A stretch of 64,000 bases of DNA from Rhizorhapis sp. SPR117 (lineage in GTDB: Bacteria; Pseudomonadota; Alphaproteobacteria; Sphingomonadales; Sphingomonadaceae). The position numbers and the translations under genes were made by a program. The stretch is taken from positions 103,105 to 167,104 of the forward strand of contig NZ_JAKKIE010000003.1 of the NCBI RefSeq assembly GCF_021742065.1, read 5' to 3'. The first letter of the stretch is position 1, and each line of letters opens with the position of its first letter. The notes beneath the pieces were generated by a model. It ran no database searches. It was not told the origin of the DNA and saw only the letters and a program-made list of their open reading frames with translations. Positions 34,368-43,218 of this stretch are shown here, one piece after another.

Positions 34368-35714
34368 TCACAACACCGCAGGCAGCATGAGCATGCTGGC
34401 TGCGACGCTCGCAATCAGGGACAGGGCGGCGGACGAGCCTCGCTGCCTTCCGGCGAGGCTGATCGTGGCTCCGGCCTTGACGAGAGTGTTGAGCATGACC
34501 GGGGTGGCCAGAACGAGGCCCGCAGTTGGTCCTTCCAGCACGCCCTTCGGCAACCCACCCATCGTGATGATGGCGGAATCGACGTCCACCATCCCCGACA
34601 GGGCGAGGATCGTGGCCAAGCCGGCATCACCAAATCGATCGAGCACCCACCGCGAGGCGAGCGACAAAACCATTACCAGCGCCATCAGGCCGAGCGCCGG
34701 CGCAAGGTTGAACGGGTTGCGAACAGGAACCTCCTGGCTGGACCGTGAGGGCAAACGCGCTGCTGCCCGAAGAAGCCAGACGGTGGCGAGGGCGCTGACC
34801 AGCATCGCGGGCGCAACCAGCACCGCTAGCGCCGGCAACGCGAACGGAGCCAGGACGCCCACCAGCACCAGTACGCGCGCCAGCATGATGACGGAGGCGA
34901 CGGTGATTCCCGCCATGAGAATGGGACCGTTTTCCGCTGGGTCGCGCAGCCGGGTCGCCAAGGCGGCGGTAACCGCCGTCGACGAGACCATGGCGCCGGC
35001 AGCTGCAGTCGCGAGCGTCCCGCGCGAGGCGCCGAGGCGCTTGCTCGCCATATAGCCGGCGAAGGAAAAGCCCGACACGAGGACAACCACCATCCACAGT
35101 TGCTGCGGATTCCAGGCACCGTAGGGACCAAAAGCGCGGTCGGGGAGAAGCGGCAGGATAGCGAGGGAAATCAGAGCGAAGCGGGCGATCGCCCTCACCT
35201 CGACTTCGCTCAACCTCTCGATCCAGCCATGAAGCTGAGATCGGAGCGCAAGCACGAACGTCATTATGACGGCGACGATCGTCGCGAGGCGTTCGTGCTG
35301 GCTGCTCGCGAGGAATCCGCAGCCTAGCGTCAGAAGCCCGGCAAGGCTCGCTGTTCCACTGACCGGGCCGCCCCGCCATGCGGCCTGCGCATATCCCATC
35401 AGAACCAACATCGCGGCAGCCGCGACCAGGATGATCGCCACGCCGGGCTCGATCGACCTGAGCGCGCCCGCGACGCCTCCCGCCAGCCCGAGCAGTCCGA
35501 AGGTCCGGATGCCGGCGAAGCGGGAGCCGGCCGGTTCACGGCGCAATGTCCAGCCACGTTGGACGCCGATCAGCAGCCCGAGGCCAAGCGCAAGCGCGAT
35601 GCCGGCGATGGCGGCAATATCCCCGGCTATCGTTAGGTCCGTATGAAAGATTGTCACTTCTGGTTCAGATTTCCTCAGCACAACAGCGTTCGAGGACCGC
35701 TCGATGGCCCGCAT
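34368..35714 (-). CDS. MgtC/SapB-DUF4010 family membrane protein
   Basis: The 448-residue protein starts with an MgtC-like region (GIALALGLGLLIGVQRGWTL, FAGIRTFGLLGLAGGVAGAL) and continues with a DUF4010 domain of many helices (GFSFAGYMASKRLGASRGTL, LSGMVDVDSAIITMGGL, near the end). About 12 membrane helices are visible. MgtC proteins act in low-Mg2+ or acid survival; this long form has no firm function. An in-frame GTG at 35657 (VTIFHTDLTIAGD) would remove 19 polar residues and is a possible true start. Confidence 0.82.
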   Translation of the reverse strand: MRAIERSSNAVVLRKSEPEVTIFHTDLTIAGDIAAIAGIALALGLGLLIGVQRGWTLRREPAGSRFAGIRTFGLLGLAGGVAGALRSIEPGVAIILVAAAAMLVLMGYAQAAWRGGPVSGTASLAGLLTLGCGFLASSQHERLATIVAVIMTFVLALRSQLHGWIERLSEVEVRAIARFALISLAILPLLPDRAFGPYGAWNPQQLWMVVVLVSGFSFAGYMASKRLGASRGTLATAAAGAMVSSTAVTAALATRLRDPAENGPILMAGITVASVIMLARVLVLVGVLAPFALPALAVLVAPAMLVSALATVWLLRAAARLPSRSSQEVPVRNPFNLAPALGLMALVMVLSLASRWVLDRFGDAGLATILALSGMVDVDSAIITMGGLPKGVLEGPTAGLVLATPVMLNTLVKAGATISLAGRQRGSSAALSLIASVAASMLMLPAVL

Positions 35715-35798
35715 GGCCCGAAATGAACACGACTACCCATTGCTGGGCGCGCGGCACGACGCCTCACTGCACTAGGCCGACAGAATAGGGCCAAGGGA

Positions 35799-35812
35799 AT
35801 GCGTAACTACCC
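35799..35812 (+). promoter_or_regulatory. FixJ-like motif TGCGTAACTACCCG
   Basis: It lies 84 bp upstream of the MgtC-type gene start at 35714. A second CGTAACC follows ten bases later. Confidence 0.45.
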
Positions 35813-35885
35813 GTAACCTGTCCCCATAGGCCAGCGCCTGTCGGCCGCTCCAATTGCGTCGCTCATTGCAAGGCACTCGGATTGC

Positions 35886-36947
35886 CTATGTTGGCCCTGC
35901 CTGCGGCTTTAGTCGTGAGCGCGCGAAGATATCCCATGCTGCGATGAAGAGCGCCGCCGTCACCGGACCGATCACCAGGCCGTTGAAGCCGAGCACCTCC
36001 AGACCACCGAGAGTGGAGATCAGGACGACATAGTCGGGCATGCGCGCATCCCGTCCCACGAGGATCGGGCGCAGGAGATTATCGACGAGCCCGATAATGA
36101 AAAGGCCGCACAATATGAGAATGATGCCTTCCCAGACTGCGCCCGTCACGAGCAGATAGACGGCAACGGGCACCCAGACGATGCCCGTCCCGATCGCCGG
36201 CAGAAGGGACAGAAAGGCCATCAGGACACCCCAAAGCAAGGCGCTATGGATCCCGAGTATCCAGAAAACGATCCCGCCGATAGCGCCCTGAATGACCGCG
36301 ACCACGAGGCTGCCCTTGATCGTTGCGCGAATGACCGCAGTGAATTTTGCAAACAGTGCCGCGCGCTGCTCCGGATCGAGCGGAATGGCGGCTTCCACTC
36401 GGGCAGCCACCTGCTTGCCATCGCGCAAGAGAAAGAACGACAGGTAGAGCATGACGCCCAGCCCGATGACGAAGCCAAAGGCGCTCTGGCCGATGCTGAG
36501 AGCTCGCGCCGTCAGCGTCTGGAAGCTCGCGGCGATCCCGGCTGTCAGCCTTGCCCGCACGGCCTCGAAATCCGTCAGACCCAACCCGGTCAGCAGCGAC
36601 TTCACCCATCGTGGCAGACGTTCCTGAAATTGCAGGAAATAGGCGCCCGGATCGACATCTCCGCTCTGCATCCGCGCGTATACGCCTGCCAGCTCCTGAA
36701 GAAGGAAAGCGGAAAGCAGGATTGCCGGAAGGATTACCATCGCCATGATTGCGAGCAGTGTCAGCAGAGCGGCAAGATTGTTGCGCCTCGGCATTGCGAG
36801 CAACAAGCGGTCGTTCAGCGGCGCGAAGAGGATCGATGCGATGACGCCCCAGAGAATGGCGCCAAACAGTGGCTGGACGACCCACGCGAAGGCGAGCGAT
36901 ACGGCCAAGATGAGCACAGTGAAGCTCGTGTCCTCGATACGGCGCAT
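35886..36947 (-). CDS. AI-2E family transporter
   Basis: The 353-residue protein has about eight hydrophobic helices with the family features: FTVLILAVSLAFAWVVQPLF at the start, MLYLSFFLLRDG in the middle, FLSLLPAIGTGIVWVPVAVY, then LVDNLLRPILVG and STLGGLEVLGFNGLVIGPV at the end. Members export autoinducer-2 or act as ion/proton antiporters; the substrate cannot be read. The ATG at 36947 lies 10 bp after the stop of the DksA-like gene, so it belongs to the same operon. Confidence 0.9.
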   Translation of the reverse strand: MRRIEDTSFTVLILAVSLAFAWVVQPLFGAILWGVIASILFAPLNDRLLLAMPRRNNLAALLTLLAIMAMVILPAILLSAFLLQELAGVYARMQSGDVDPGAYFLQFQERLPRWVKSLLTGLGLTDFEAVRARLTAGIAASFQTLTARALSIGQSAFGFVIGLGVMLYLSFFLLRDGKQVAARVEAAIPLDPEQRAALFAKFTAVIRATIKGSLVVAVIQGAIGGIVFWILGIHSALLWGVLMAFLSLLPAIGTGIVWVPVAVYLLVTGAVWEGIILILCGLFIIGLVDNLLRPILVGRDARMPDYVVLISTLGGLEVLGFNGLVIGPVTAALFIAAWDIFARSRLKPQAGPT

Positions 36948-36957
36948 GGACGTTCCG

Positions 36958-37296
36958 TCAGACTCTGTCGTGCGCCGCCGAGCTTGCGCACCGGATGCAC
37001 TGCGCCGCGGCTGGTAGCGCTTCGAGCCGCGCTGCCGCGATGACCTTCCCGCAGTTGGTGCACAGGCCATACGTGCCCGCGTCCAGCCTTGCGAGCGCCT
37101 GTTGCGTCAGCGCAATATGAGCCAGCGTGGACTGTTCGACGGCGTCCAGTGCTTCATCATCCTCGCGGGCGACCGCCTGCTCTTCGAAGTCGTCATCGAG
37201 CGGTTGACCCTGCTCCTCCTCGATGCGCGCAACCTTGGCGTTCAGCTCGCGGAGCTTGTCGGTGAGGCGATAGCGTATCAGATTCAGATCCGGCAT
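36958..37296 (-). CDS. DksA/TraR-type zinc-finger protein
   Basis: The 112-residue protein has an N-terminal helical hairpin (LTDKLRELNAKVARIEEEQG) and a four-cysteine zinc finger, C79-x2-C82 and C100-x2-C103, with GTYGLCTNCG typical of the family. DksA-like proteins enter the secondary channel of RNA polymerase and change promoter choice in starvation. It is shorter than true DksA. Its start overlaps the end of the YdcH gene by 13 bp. Confidence 0.88.
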   Translation of the reverse strand: MPDLNLIRYRLTDKLRELNAKVARIEEEQGQPLDDDFEEQAVAREDDEALDAVEQSTLAHIALTQQALARLDAGTYGLCTNCGKVIAAARLEALPAAAQCIRCASSAAHDRV

Positions 37297-37544
37297 CGCG
37301 CGTCCAGCTTATCTGCAATCAGTTCTGCGACCTCGTCGAGCAGCCTCAGGTGCTGCTTTTTCAGGTCTTCGAGTCGGTCATCGGAAGTGGCGTCCAGTCC
37401 TCCTTCGATCCGGTATATCTGCCGAGTCAACTCGTGATGGCGATGAGCCAGTTCACGATAGTGCGGGCTTTCCAGTTTCAGTGCGTGAAGGATCTCGCGG
37501 TGCGCGGGAAAGAGCGTGTGCAGATCGTGGCCGAGTTCGCTCAT
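37284..37544 (-). CDS. YdcH/DUF465 family small protein
   Basis: The 86-residue protein is helical with the DUF465 pattern: FPAHREILHALKLESPHYRE, then LAHRHHELTRQIYRIE and LKKQHLRLLDEVAELI. Function in bacteria is unknown. TGGAGAAATA before the ATG at 37544 is a good ribosome binding site. It lies in the middle of a four-gene leftward operon. Confidence 0.85.
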   Translation of the reverse strand: MSELGHDLHTLFPAHREILHALKLESPHYRELAHRHHELTRQIYRIEGGLDATSDDRLEDLKKQHLRLLDEVAELIADKLDARCRI

Positions 37545-37555
37545 TATTTCTCCAG

Positions 37556-37813
37556 TCAGAGTTGCATTGGGATGGTGTCGCGTTGAACGCGCGGGCCCGC
37601 CGGCACCCGCGCTTGGAGCGAGCCGGCCATGCGGCCGGCCGCGCCTGTACAGCGGAGTTGCCGGCGCTCGCGAGCGTCGGCGAGCCTGATTGGCGGATGA
37701 CTGCTGACGAACTGCTGATGAATGGAGCGGGCTTCGGCGCAGGCCGTGACACGGGCCGGCGTTCGGCGTGAGCGGCGTCGGCCCAGCAGGCAGGAAATGC
37801 CGGAATCATTCAT
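37556..37813 (-). CDS. Small basic protein, unknown function
   Basis: The 85-residue product (MNDSGISCLLGRRRSRRTPA onward) is rich in Arg and has three Cys. It is not a family I recognise. The start is supported by GAAGGAGGCCTGCC just before ATG 37813 and by a FixJ-like site 50 bp upstream. The frame is open for 101 more codons upstream (to 38116), but that start has no ribosome binding site. The stop is 11 bp before the YdcH gene, so it leads that operon. Confidence 0.55.
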   Translation of the reverse strand: MNDSGISCLLGRRRSRRTPARVTACAEARSIHQQFVSSHPPIRLADARERRQLRCTGAAGRMAGSLQARVPAGPRVQRDTIPMQL

Positions 37814-37863
37814 GGCAGGCCTCCTTCCCCGAGAAGATTGCTGCAAGCTAGCCGCCATGTCGC

Positions 37864-37877
37864 TACGTGAATCTCCG
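37864..37877 (+). promoter_or_regulatory. FixJ-like motif TACGTGAATCTCCG
   Basis: It lies 50 bp upstream of the start at 37813, in reverse orientation to that operon. Confidence 0.5.
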
Positions 37878-38115
37878 CACCAGCTGGATCGATCGCGATG
37901 ATGATCATTGCTGCCCGGAATGCCGCGGCCTCTTTGCTTATGGCGCGCCAACGCGGTCCGGGGTCCATCTTTGGCAAGCATGAAAAGCAGACGGGCGAGC
38001 CCGCCGCGGCGCAGGATGTCCATCGCCCATCCGTTTGGTTGATCCACTGCTTCCACGGTTGCCCGACCTCCGGCTTTGCGCATCAGCGCGCCGACGCGAG
38101 CTTGAATTGAACGCA

Positions 38116-38129
38116 TAAGTAGAGTTCCC
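38116..38129 (+). promoter_or_regulatory. FixJ-like motif TAAGTAGAGTTCCC
   Basis: It points toward the SDR-phaB-phaA operon and lies 140 bp before its first start codon (38270). Confidence 0.5.
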
Positions 38130-38269
38130 GATGGCGGGCCGCTCTACCGCGATGCACATCAACGGCAGTTCCCGCCAGGATCGGGAAATCCACAACTCTA
38201 GGGTGAGGTGCCGATCGGTCTGACAATGCCCGTTTTCGGGCGGCGCTTCCGCGCGCTCTGGAGGACAAG

Positions 38270-39010
38270 ATGTTCGACTTCAATGGCAAGATTGCGATCG
38301 TGACAGGAGCCGCCAGCGGGCTTGGCGAGAGCAATTCCCGCGAGTTGGCCGCCGGCGGCGCGCGGCTTGTGCTCGCCGATCTCGACGTTGACCGCGCGCA
38401 TTCTCTCGCCACCGACATCGGAGACGGTCGGGCCTTTCCGCTGCGGACGGACGTGGCGAACCCCGCCGATGTCGAGGCGATGGTTGCCTTTACAGTGAAG
38501 ACCTTCGGCCGGCTCGATCTTGCCGTGAACAATGCGGGCGTCGGCGGGATCTCCGCCCCGGCGGGCGAGTATGATCTCGCCGATTGGCGGCGCGTGCTCA
38601 GCGTCGACATGGACGGCGTCTTCTACGGCATGCGATATCAGATCCCCGCCATGCTCGCCTCGGGCGGCGGTGCGATCGTCAACATGAGTTCGATCTGCGG
38701 CATGCTCGGCCTGCCCGGCACCATCGCGTATACGGCCGCCAAGCACGCCGTCGTCGGCATGACCCGGACTGCGGCCGTCGACTACGCCCGCCAGGCAATC
38801 CGCGTCAACGCCGTCGGACCAGCCGTCATCGATACGCCCCTTATCCGGGCACAGGGCGAGCCGTCGCCCTCACTGATCGAGCAGCACCCGATCGGCCGAC
38901 TCGGCCGGCCCGAGGAGGTTGCTGCGCTTGTCGCGCTTCTTCTTTCGAACCGTGCCTCGTTCATGACGGGCGGCTACTATCCCGTCGATGGCGGCTATCT
39001 CGCGCAGTGA
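38270..39010 (+). CDS. Short-chain dehydrogenase/reductase
   Basis: The 246-residue SDR has the NAD(P) motif TGAASGLGE near 12, NNAGVGG near 91, the catalytic Ser in NMSSICGML and YTAAK (Tyr/Lys). The Asp in VLADLD after the second strand suggests NAD preference. The C-terminus FMTGGYYPVDGGYLAQ is typical. Substrate is unknown; place at the head of the PHA operon suggests 3-hydroxyacyl or alcohol substrates. CTGGAGGACAAG precedes the ATG. Confidence 0.88.
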   Translation: MFDFNGKIAIVTGAASGLGESNSRELAAGGARLVLADLDVDRAHSLATDIGDGRAFPLRTDVANPADVEAMVAFTVKTFGRLDLAVNNAGVGGISAPAGEYDLADWRRVLSVDMDGVFYGMRYQIPAMLASGGGAIVNMSSICGMLGLPGTIAYTAAKHAVVGMTRTAAVDYARQAIRVNAVGPAVIDTPLIRAQGEPSPSLIEQHPIGRLGRPEEVAALVALLLSNRASFMTGGYYPVDGGYLAQ

Positions 39011-39059
39011 CCGCGCCGCTCCAGGCCGCCTCCACCAGCACCAGCAGCAAGGAAATCCT

Positions 39060-39782
39060 ATGTCTCGTATAGCGCTCATCACCGGCGGCGTGAGCGGCAT
39101 CGGCGCCGCGACCGCACGACTCCTCAAGGCCCATGGCTACACCGTCATTGCCAATTATTTCGGCAACGACGCCGACGCCCAGGCCTTTCACGACGAGACG
39201 GGCGTCGCTGTCTACAGCTGGAACGTGGGTGATTTTGCCGCGAGCCAGGCCGGCGTAGCCAGGATCGTTGCGGAGATCGGGCCGGTCGACATCCTTGTCA
39301 ACAACGCTGGCATCACCCGCGACGGCACGCTCCACAAGATGACGGAAGAGCAATGGCGCAGCGTGATCGATGTCGACCTTGGCGGCTGCTTCAACATGTG
39401 CCGCGCGGTCATCGAGGGCATGCGCGAGCGGCGCTTCGGCAGAATCGTCAATGTGAGCTCGGTCAACGCCCTGTCGGGGCAGTTCGGCCAGACCAACTAT
39501 GCGGCGGCCAAGGCGGGCGTGATCGGCTTCACCAAGGCGCTGGCGCTCGAGGGCGCGGCGCGCAACGTCACGGTCAATGCGATCGCGCCGGGCTATACCG
39601 ACACCGCGATGGTCGCCGCAGTCCCGGCAGAGGCGATGAAGAATGTTCTGGCCGCCGTTCCCGTCGGACGTCTCGGCGCGCCCGAGGAGATCGCTCGGGG
39701 CGTCCTCTTCCTGGTCGAGGACGAAGCCGGTTTCGTCACCGGCGCCACGCTTTCGATCAACGGCGGCAAATACATGGCCTGA
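39060..39782 (+). CDS. phaB: Acetoacetyl-CoA reductase (first copy)
   Basis: The 240-residue SDR matches PhaB: ALITGGVSGIGAATARLL, NNAGITRDGTLHKMTEEQW, VIEGMRERRFGRIVNVSSVN, NYAAAKAGVIGFTKALALE and the end LSINGGKYMA. It reduces acetoacetyl-CoA to (R)-3-hydroxybutyryl-CoA, usually with NADPH, for PHB synthesis. AAGGAAATCCT precedes the ATG at 39060. The gene sits between the SDR and phaA with gaps of 49 and 24 bp. Confidence 0.92.
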   Translation: MSRIALITGGVSGIGAATARLLKAHGYTVIANYFGNDADAQAFHDETGVAVYSWNVGDFAASQAGVARIVAEIGPVDILVNNAGITRDGTLHKMTEEQWRSVIDVDLGGCFNMCRAVIEGMRERRFGRIVNVSSVNALSGQFGQTNYAAAKAGVIGFTKALALEGAARNVTVNAIAPGYTDTAMVAAVPAEAMKNVLAAVPVGRLGAPEEIARGVLFLVEDEAGFVTGATLSINGGKYMA

Positions 39783-39806
39783 AGCGGCCGAATGGAGGAA
39801 AAGATC

Positions 39807-40991
39807 ATGACCACGAATGTCGTTCTCTGCGCGCCCGTGCGAACCGCGATCGGGAGCTATGGCGGCAGCCTCAAGGACATGGCCGCGCCGAGGCTCGGCA
39901 GTATCGCGATCGCGGAGACGCTGAAGCGCGCCGGCGTGACCGGGGACGCGATCGATACGGTTGTCATGGGCCAGGTGGTGCAGGCCGGCGCGAAGATGAA
40001 CCCGGCGCGGCAGGCGGCGATCGGCGGCGGGATCCCCGACACTGTGCCGGCGATGACCGTCAACCGGGTCTGCGGCTCCGGTGCCCAGGCGATCGCCACC
40101 GCTGCGCAGGAGGTCATGCTGGGCCTGACCAATGCCGCCGTCGCTGGCGGGATGGAGAATATGGATCAGGCGCCGTACCTCATCGAGAAGGGCCGCTGGG
40201 GCTACCGGATGGGAGACGGCAAGCTGTTCGACAGCATGCTCCATGACGGCCTCAACGACGCGTTCGTCGACCAGCATTCGGGCTGGGTGACCGAGGATCT
40301 CGTGACGAAATTCCAGATTTCGCGCGAGGCCCAGGACGCCTGGGCCGTGCGATCACAACAGCGGTTCGGCGCCGCCCAGGCGGCGGGCAAGTTCGACAGC
40401 GAGATCGTGGCGGTCGAAATTCCAGGACGAAAAGGACCGACCATCTTCTCGCGGGACGAGCAGAATCGGCCGGACGCGACGCCCGAAAGCCTCGCCCACC
40501 TCAAGCCCGCCTTTCGCCCGGAAGGAACAATCACTGCGGGCAACGCCCCAGGGCTCAATACCGGCGCGGCGGCGATGATCGTCGCAAGCGAGGACTGGGC
40601 CGGCCGGAATGGTGCCGCTCCCCTGGGGCGTCTGGTCGCGTTCGGCGTGGGCGCGGTAGCGCCGGGCCTGTTCGGTCTCGGCCCGGTCCCCGCCGCGCGC
40701 CAGGCGCTTGCCCGTGCGGGCTGGTCGATATCGGACCTCGAACGGGTCGAGATCAACGAAGCCTTCGCCGCGATCGCGATCGCCGTCATCCGCGAGCTGG
40801 GCCTGCCCGAAGATATCGTCAACGTCGAAGGTGGCGCCATTGCCCATGGACATCCGATCGGTGCGACGGGCGCCGTGCTGACCACGCGGCTGCTCCAGTC
40901 GATGCGCCGCGACGGACTGCGGCGCGGGCTCGTCACGCTCTGCATCGGAGGCGGGCAGGGCGTGGCGCTGCTCCTGGAGAGCGTCACCTGA
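39807..40991 (+). CDS. phaA: Acetyl-CoA C-acetyltransferase (beta-ketothiolase)
   Basis: The 394-residue thiolase condenses two acetyl-CoA to acetoacetyl-CoA. The nucleophile Cys89 is in NRVCGSGAQA, His349 in AHGHPIG and the second active Cys379 in TLCIGGGQG. GAGGAAAAGATC before ATG 39807 selects this start over one five codons earlier. With phaB just upstream it supplies monomer to the synthase at 31192. It is followed by the convergent TetR gene. Confidence 0.95.
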   Translation: MTTNVVLCAPVRTAIGSYGGSLKDMAAPRLGSIAIAETLKRAGVTGDAIDTVVMGQVVQAGAKMNPARQAAIGGGIPDTVPAMTVNRVCGSGAQAIATAAQEVMLGLTNAAVAGGMENMDQAPYLIEKGRWGYRMGDGKLFDSMLHDGLNDAFVDQHSGWVTEDLVTKFQISREAQDAWAVRSQQRFGAAQAAGKFDSEIVAVEIPGRKGPTIFSRDEQNRPDATPESLAHLKPAFRPEGTITAGNAPGLNTGAAAMIVASEDWAGRNGAAPLGRLVAFGVGAVAPGLFGLGPVPAARQALARAGWSISDLERVEINEAFAAIAIAVIRELGLPEDIVNVEGGAIAHGHPIGATGAVLTTRLLQSMRRDGLRRGLVTLCIGGGQGVALLLESVT

Positions 40992-41070
40992 GCCGGAAGC
41001 GGGCGATCGACCATGATGGCCGTGTTCTTCGCACAAAGGGGCCGCCGCTATGAGATGGGCGGCGCGCAGT

Positions 41071-41763
41071 CTAATCGGGCGAACACCTGCCGAGGAAGGG
41101 CATTCCATCGGCAATCAATTCCATCGTGCGCTCGAGATAATCCGACTTGGCTTGCGCGGTGTTTTCCAGTTCGCGGCGCTGGAGAATGCGATGCCGCGGG
41201 CTTGTGACGAGCGCATCGAAAAGGAAAGCCGCCAGGAACGGCAGGTCCGTGTCGCTCTCGCGTGCGCGTGTGCCGCAGGCCTCTTCAAGAATGGACTGGA
41301 TGATCGCAATTCCTGCCTTCGCACCCATCGAGGGCTTCGCCTGACCGACTTCCGATTCATGGTCGGCAACACAATTGACAAGGGACTCCAGGCCGATCAC
41401 CTCGCGTTTGAGCGACGAATCGAGAATTTTTCTGCCGACATGGAGCAGCTTGTCCCGCGCCGAGCCGGCCGGAATGTTCGACGCGATCGGCCGGAGATGA
41501 TGCGCGATTCCGTGTTCCACGGCCGAGACGAGCAAGCGCGCCTTTGCGCCGAAGCGCGCGTAGAGCGTCCGCTTCGAAACGTTGGCGGCAGCCGCTATCC
41601 CTTCCATGCTGGCGCCTTCGACGCCATGGGCGACGAACTGTTCGAGAGCGACGTCGAGGATATGCGTGCCCAACCGCGCCGCGACATCCTGCCTTGGCCG
41701 ACCGCCCTTGGGGTCGCGCGGCGGCAGACGCCTCGTCCTTCCTGAAGATTTCACTCGCGTCAT
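41071..41763 (-). CDS. TetR family transcriptional regulator
   Basis: The 230-residue protein has a TetR helix-turn-helix at about 27-73 (ILDVALEQFVAHGVEGASME, then GIAAAANVSKRTLYARFGAK) and a helical ligand domain. GAAGGCGACGTC precedes ATG 41763. It is divergent from the second phaB gene (169 bp apart), so it probably controls that gene and itself; no obvious palindromic operator except GTATAC near 41852-41857 was noted. Confidence 0.88.
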   Translation of the reverse strand: MTRVKSSGRTRRLPPRDPKGGRPRQDVAARLGTHILDVALEQFVAHGVEGASMEGIAAAANVSKRTLYARFGAKARLLVSAVEHGIAHHLRPIASNIPAGSARDKLLHVGRKILDSSLKREVIGLESLVNCVADHESEVGQAKPSMGAKAGIAIIQSILEEACGTRARESDTDLPFLAAFLFDALVTSPRHRILQRRELENTAQAKSDYLERTMELIADGMPFLGRCSPD

Positions 41764-41858
41764 GACGTCGCCTTCAACGAGGCCATCTGCATTCCGCCTT
41801 GGCCTCCGGACTTGCTCCTCGAATGCAAGGCGATAATAACAAAACCGATAAGTATACA

Positions 41859-41872
41859 TACGCATTGTCCGG
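41859..41872 (+). promoter_or_regulatory. FixJ-like motif TACGCATTGTCCGG upstream of second phaB
   Basis: It lies 60 bp before the start at 41933. A TAAGTA lies just before it (41848-41853), so the exact register is uncertain. Confidence 0.4.
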
Positions 41873-41932
41873 GGGAGGCTCTGTAAGGGACACGTCGCAG
41901 CGTAGCTGAGGCAGAAACGGGACCGGACGACC

Positions 41933-42661
41933 ATGACGGATATTGCACTCGTTACCGGTGGCACGCGCGGGATCGGCGCGGCCATTGCCCGCTCGTTGAA
42001 GTCGGAGGGCCGCGAGGTAGCCGCCATCTACCATGGCGATGACGACGCTGCCGCCGAGTTCAGGCACGACACCGGGATCCCGGTGTTCAAATGGGACGTC
42101 GCCGACGAGACCGCCTGTCGCCAAGGCGTCGCCCTCGTCGAAAAACAGCTCGGACCCGTGTCCGTTCTTGTCAACAATGCAGGCATCGCCCGAGACGGAT
42201 TATTCCACAAGATGAGTTGGGACCAGTGGCGCGCGGTGCTGGCGACCAATCTCGACTCGATGTTCACGATGACCCGCGCGATCATTGAGGGCATGCGCGA
42301 GCGACGCTTCGGCCGGATCATCAACATCTCATCGATCAATGGTCAGAAGGGCCAGGTCGGGCAGGTCAACTATTCCGCGGCCAAAGCCGGTGTGATCGGC
42401 TTCACCAAAGCACTCGCCCAGGAAAATGCCTCGCGGAACATCACCGTCAATGCCGTCTGCCCCGGCTATATCGACACGGATATGGTCGCGGCGGTCAAGG
42501 AGGAGGTGCGCGACGGAATCATCGCCAGCATTCCGGTGGGCCGTCTCGGCGAGCCCGACGAAATCGCGCAGGCCGTATCCTATCTTGCTTCGCCAAAAGC
42601 AGCGTTCTGCACGGGTTCGGTGCTCACCATCAACGGAGGTCAATATATCGCCACTGGCTGA
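41933..42661 (+). CDS. phaB: Acetoacetyl-CoA reductase (second copy)
   Basis: The 242-residue SDR is a PhaB paralogue: ALVTGGTRGIGAAIARSL, NNAGIARDGLFHKMSWDQW, IIEGMRERRFGRIINISSIN, NYSAAKAGVIGFTKALAQEN and LTINGGQYIATG. It is clearly related to the copy at 39060 but not identical, so it is an old duplication or an independent acquisition. It is followed by the phasin gene and probably provides extra reductase capacity under its own promoter. Confidence 0.92.
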   Translation: MTDIALVTGGTRGIGAAIARSLKSEGREVAAIYHGDDDAAAEFRHDTGIPVFKWDVADETACRQGVALVEKQLGPVSVLVNNAGIARDGLFHKMSWDQWRAVLATNLDSMFTMTRAIIEGMRERRFGRIINISSINGQKGQVGQVNYSAAKAGVIGFTKALAQENASRNITVNAVCPGYIDTDMVAAVKEEVRDGIIASIPVGRLGEPDEIAQAVSYLASPKAAFCTGSVLTINGGQYIATG

Positions 42662-42687
42662 ACCTTCCCGCGGGTTCGCGCCATTCC

Positions 42688-42701
42688 TACGGGCATTCCC
42701 T
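42688..42701 (+). promoter_or_regulatory. FixJ-like motif TACGGGCATTCCCT upstream of the phasin gene
   Basis: It lies 68 bp before the start at 42770. Confidence 0.4.
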
Positions 42702-42769
42702 CATATCGCGGCGCAGCATTGTAAAGGATGCTGTTCGTCCCCCAAGCCTTATTTCGAAAGGACCGATTC

Positions 42770-43198
42770 ATGAGCTATCCCCTCGACCAGATCACTGCCC
42801 TTGCCAGGGCCAATGGCGAGCTAGCGCTCAAATTCGCCGAGATTGCCCGGGCCGGCGGCGAGGAATGCGCGCAGATCGGCAGCAAGGCAGCCGCCCTCTT
42901 CGTCGATCAGCTGAAGGAGCTGAAGCCCGGAACGGTCCCCAGCTTGAAGAGCGAAGCGGTCACCAGCATGTTCAACGAGGCGGAAAAGAGCCGCGAGGTG
43001 GCGGCAACCAAGTTCAAGGCTGCGATCGACGAGTGGCAGGGTAGCTGGAAGGACCTGCTCTCGCAGGCAACCAACCAGCAGCAACTGACCGATACCCTCC
43101 AGGCGTGGTTCCGGCCACTGGCCAAGACAGCGGCGACCGAGCCCGCGAAGCCCAGCGAGCCGGCGCGCTCGCCCGCAAAGGTCCCTCAAGCGGCCTGA
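42770..43198 (+). CDS. phaP: Phasin family protein
   Basis: The 142-residue protein is helical with the phasin pattern (ITALARANGELALKFAEIAR, AAALFVDQLKELKPGTVPSL, AATKFKAAIDEWQGSWKDLL) and ends in an Ala/Pro/Lys tail (EPAKPSEPARSPAKVPQAA). Phasins coat PHA granules and control their number and size. AAAGGACC precedes the ATG. It follows the second phaB and is followed by a strong hairpin. Confidence 0.85.
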   Translation: MSYPLDQITALARANGELALKFAEIARAGGEECAQIGSKAAALFVDQLKELKPGTVPSLKSEAVTSMFNEAEKSREVAATKFKAAIDEWQGSWKDLLSQATNQQQLTDTLQAWFRPLAKTAATEPAKPSEPARSPAKVPQAA

Positions 43199-43218
43199 GC
43201 CCTCACGTAAGACATGAA

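Larger units (their letters stand above)
37814..38269. other. Divergent intergenic region, 456 bp
   Basis: It separates the small-protein/YdcH/DksA operon from the PHA gene cluster and holds two FixJ-like sites, at 37864 and 38116, one nearer each side. No frame in it looks like a gene. Confidence 0.45.

Noticed and set aside
37556..38116. A 186-codon version of the small basic protein gene
   Set aside because: Its start has no ribosome binding site and a FixJ-like site plus a very strong ribosome binding site lie inside it, which favours the 85-residue form.
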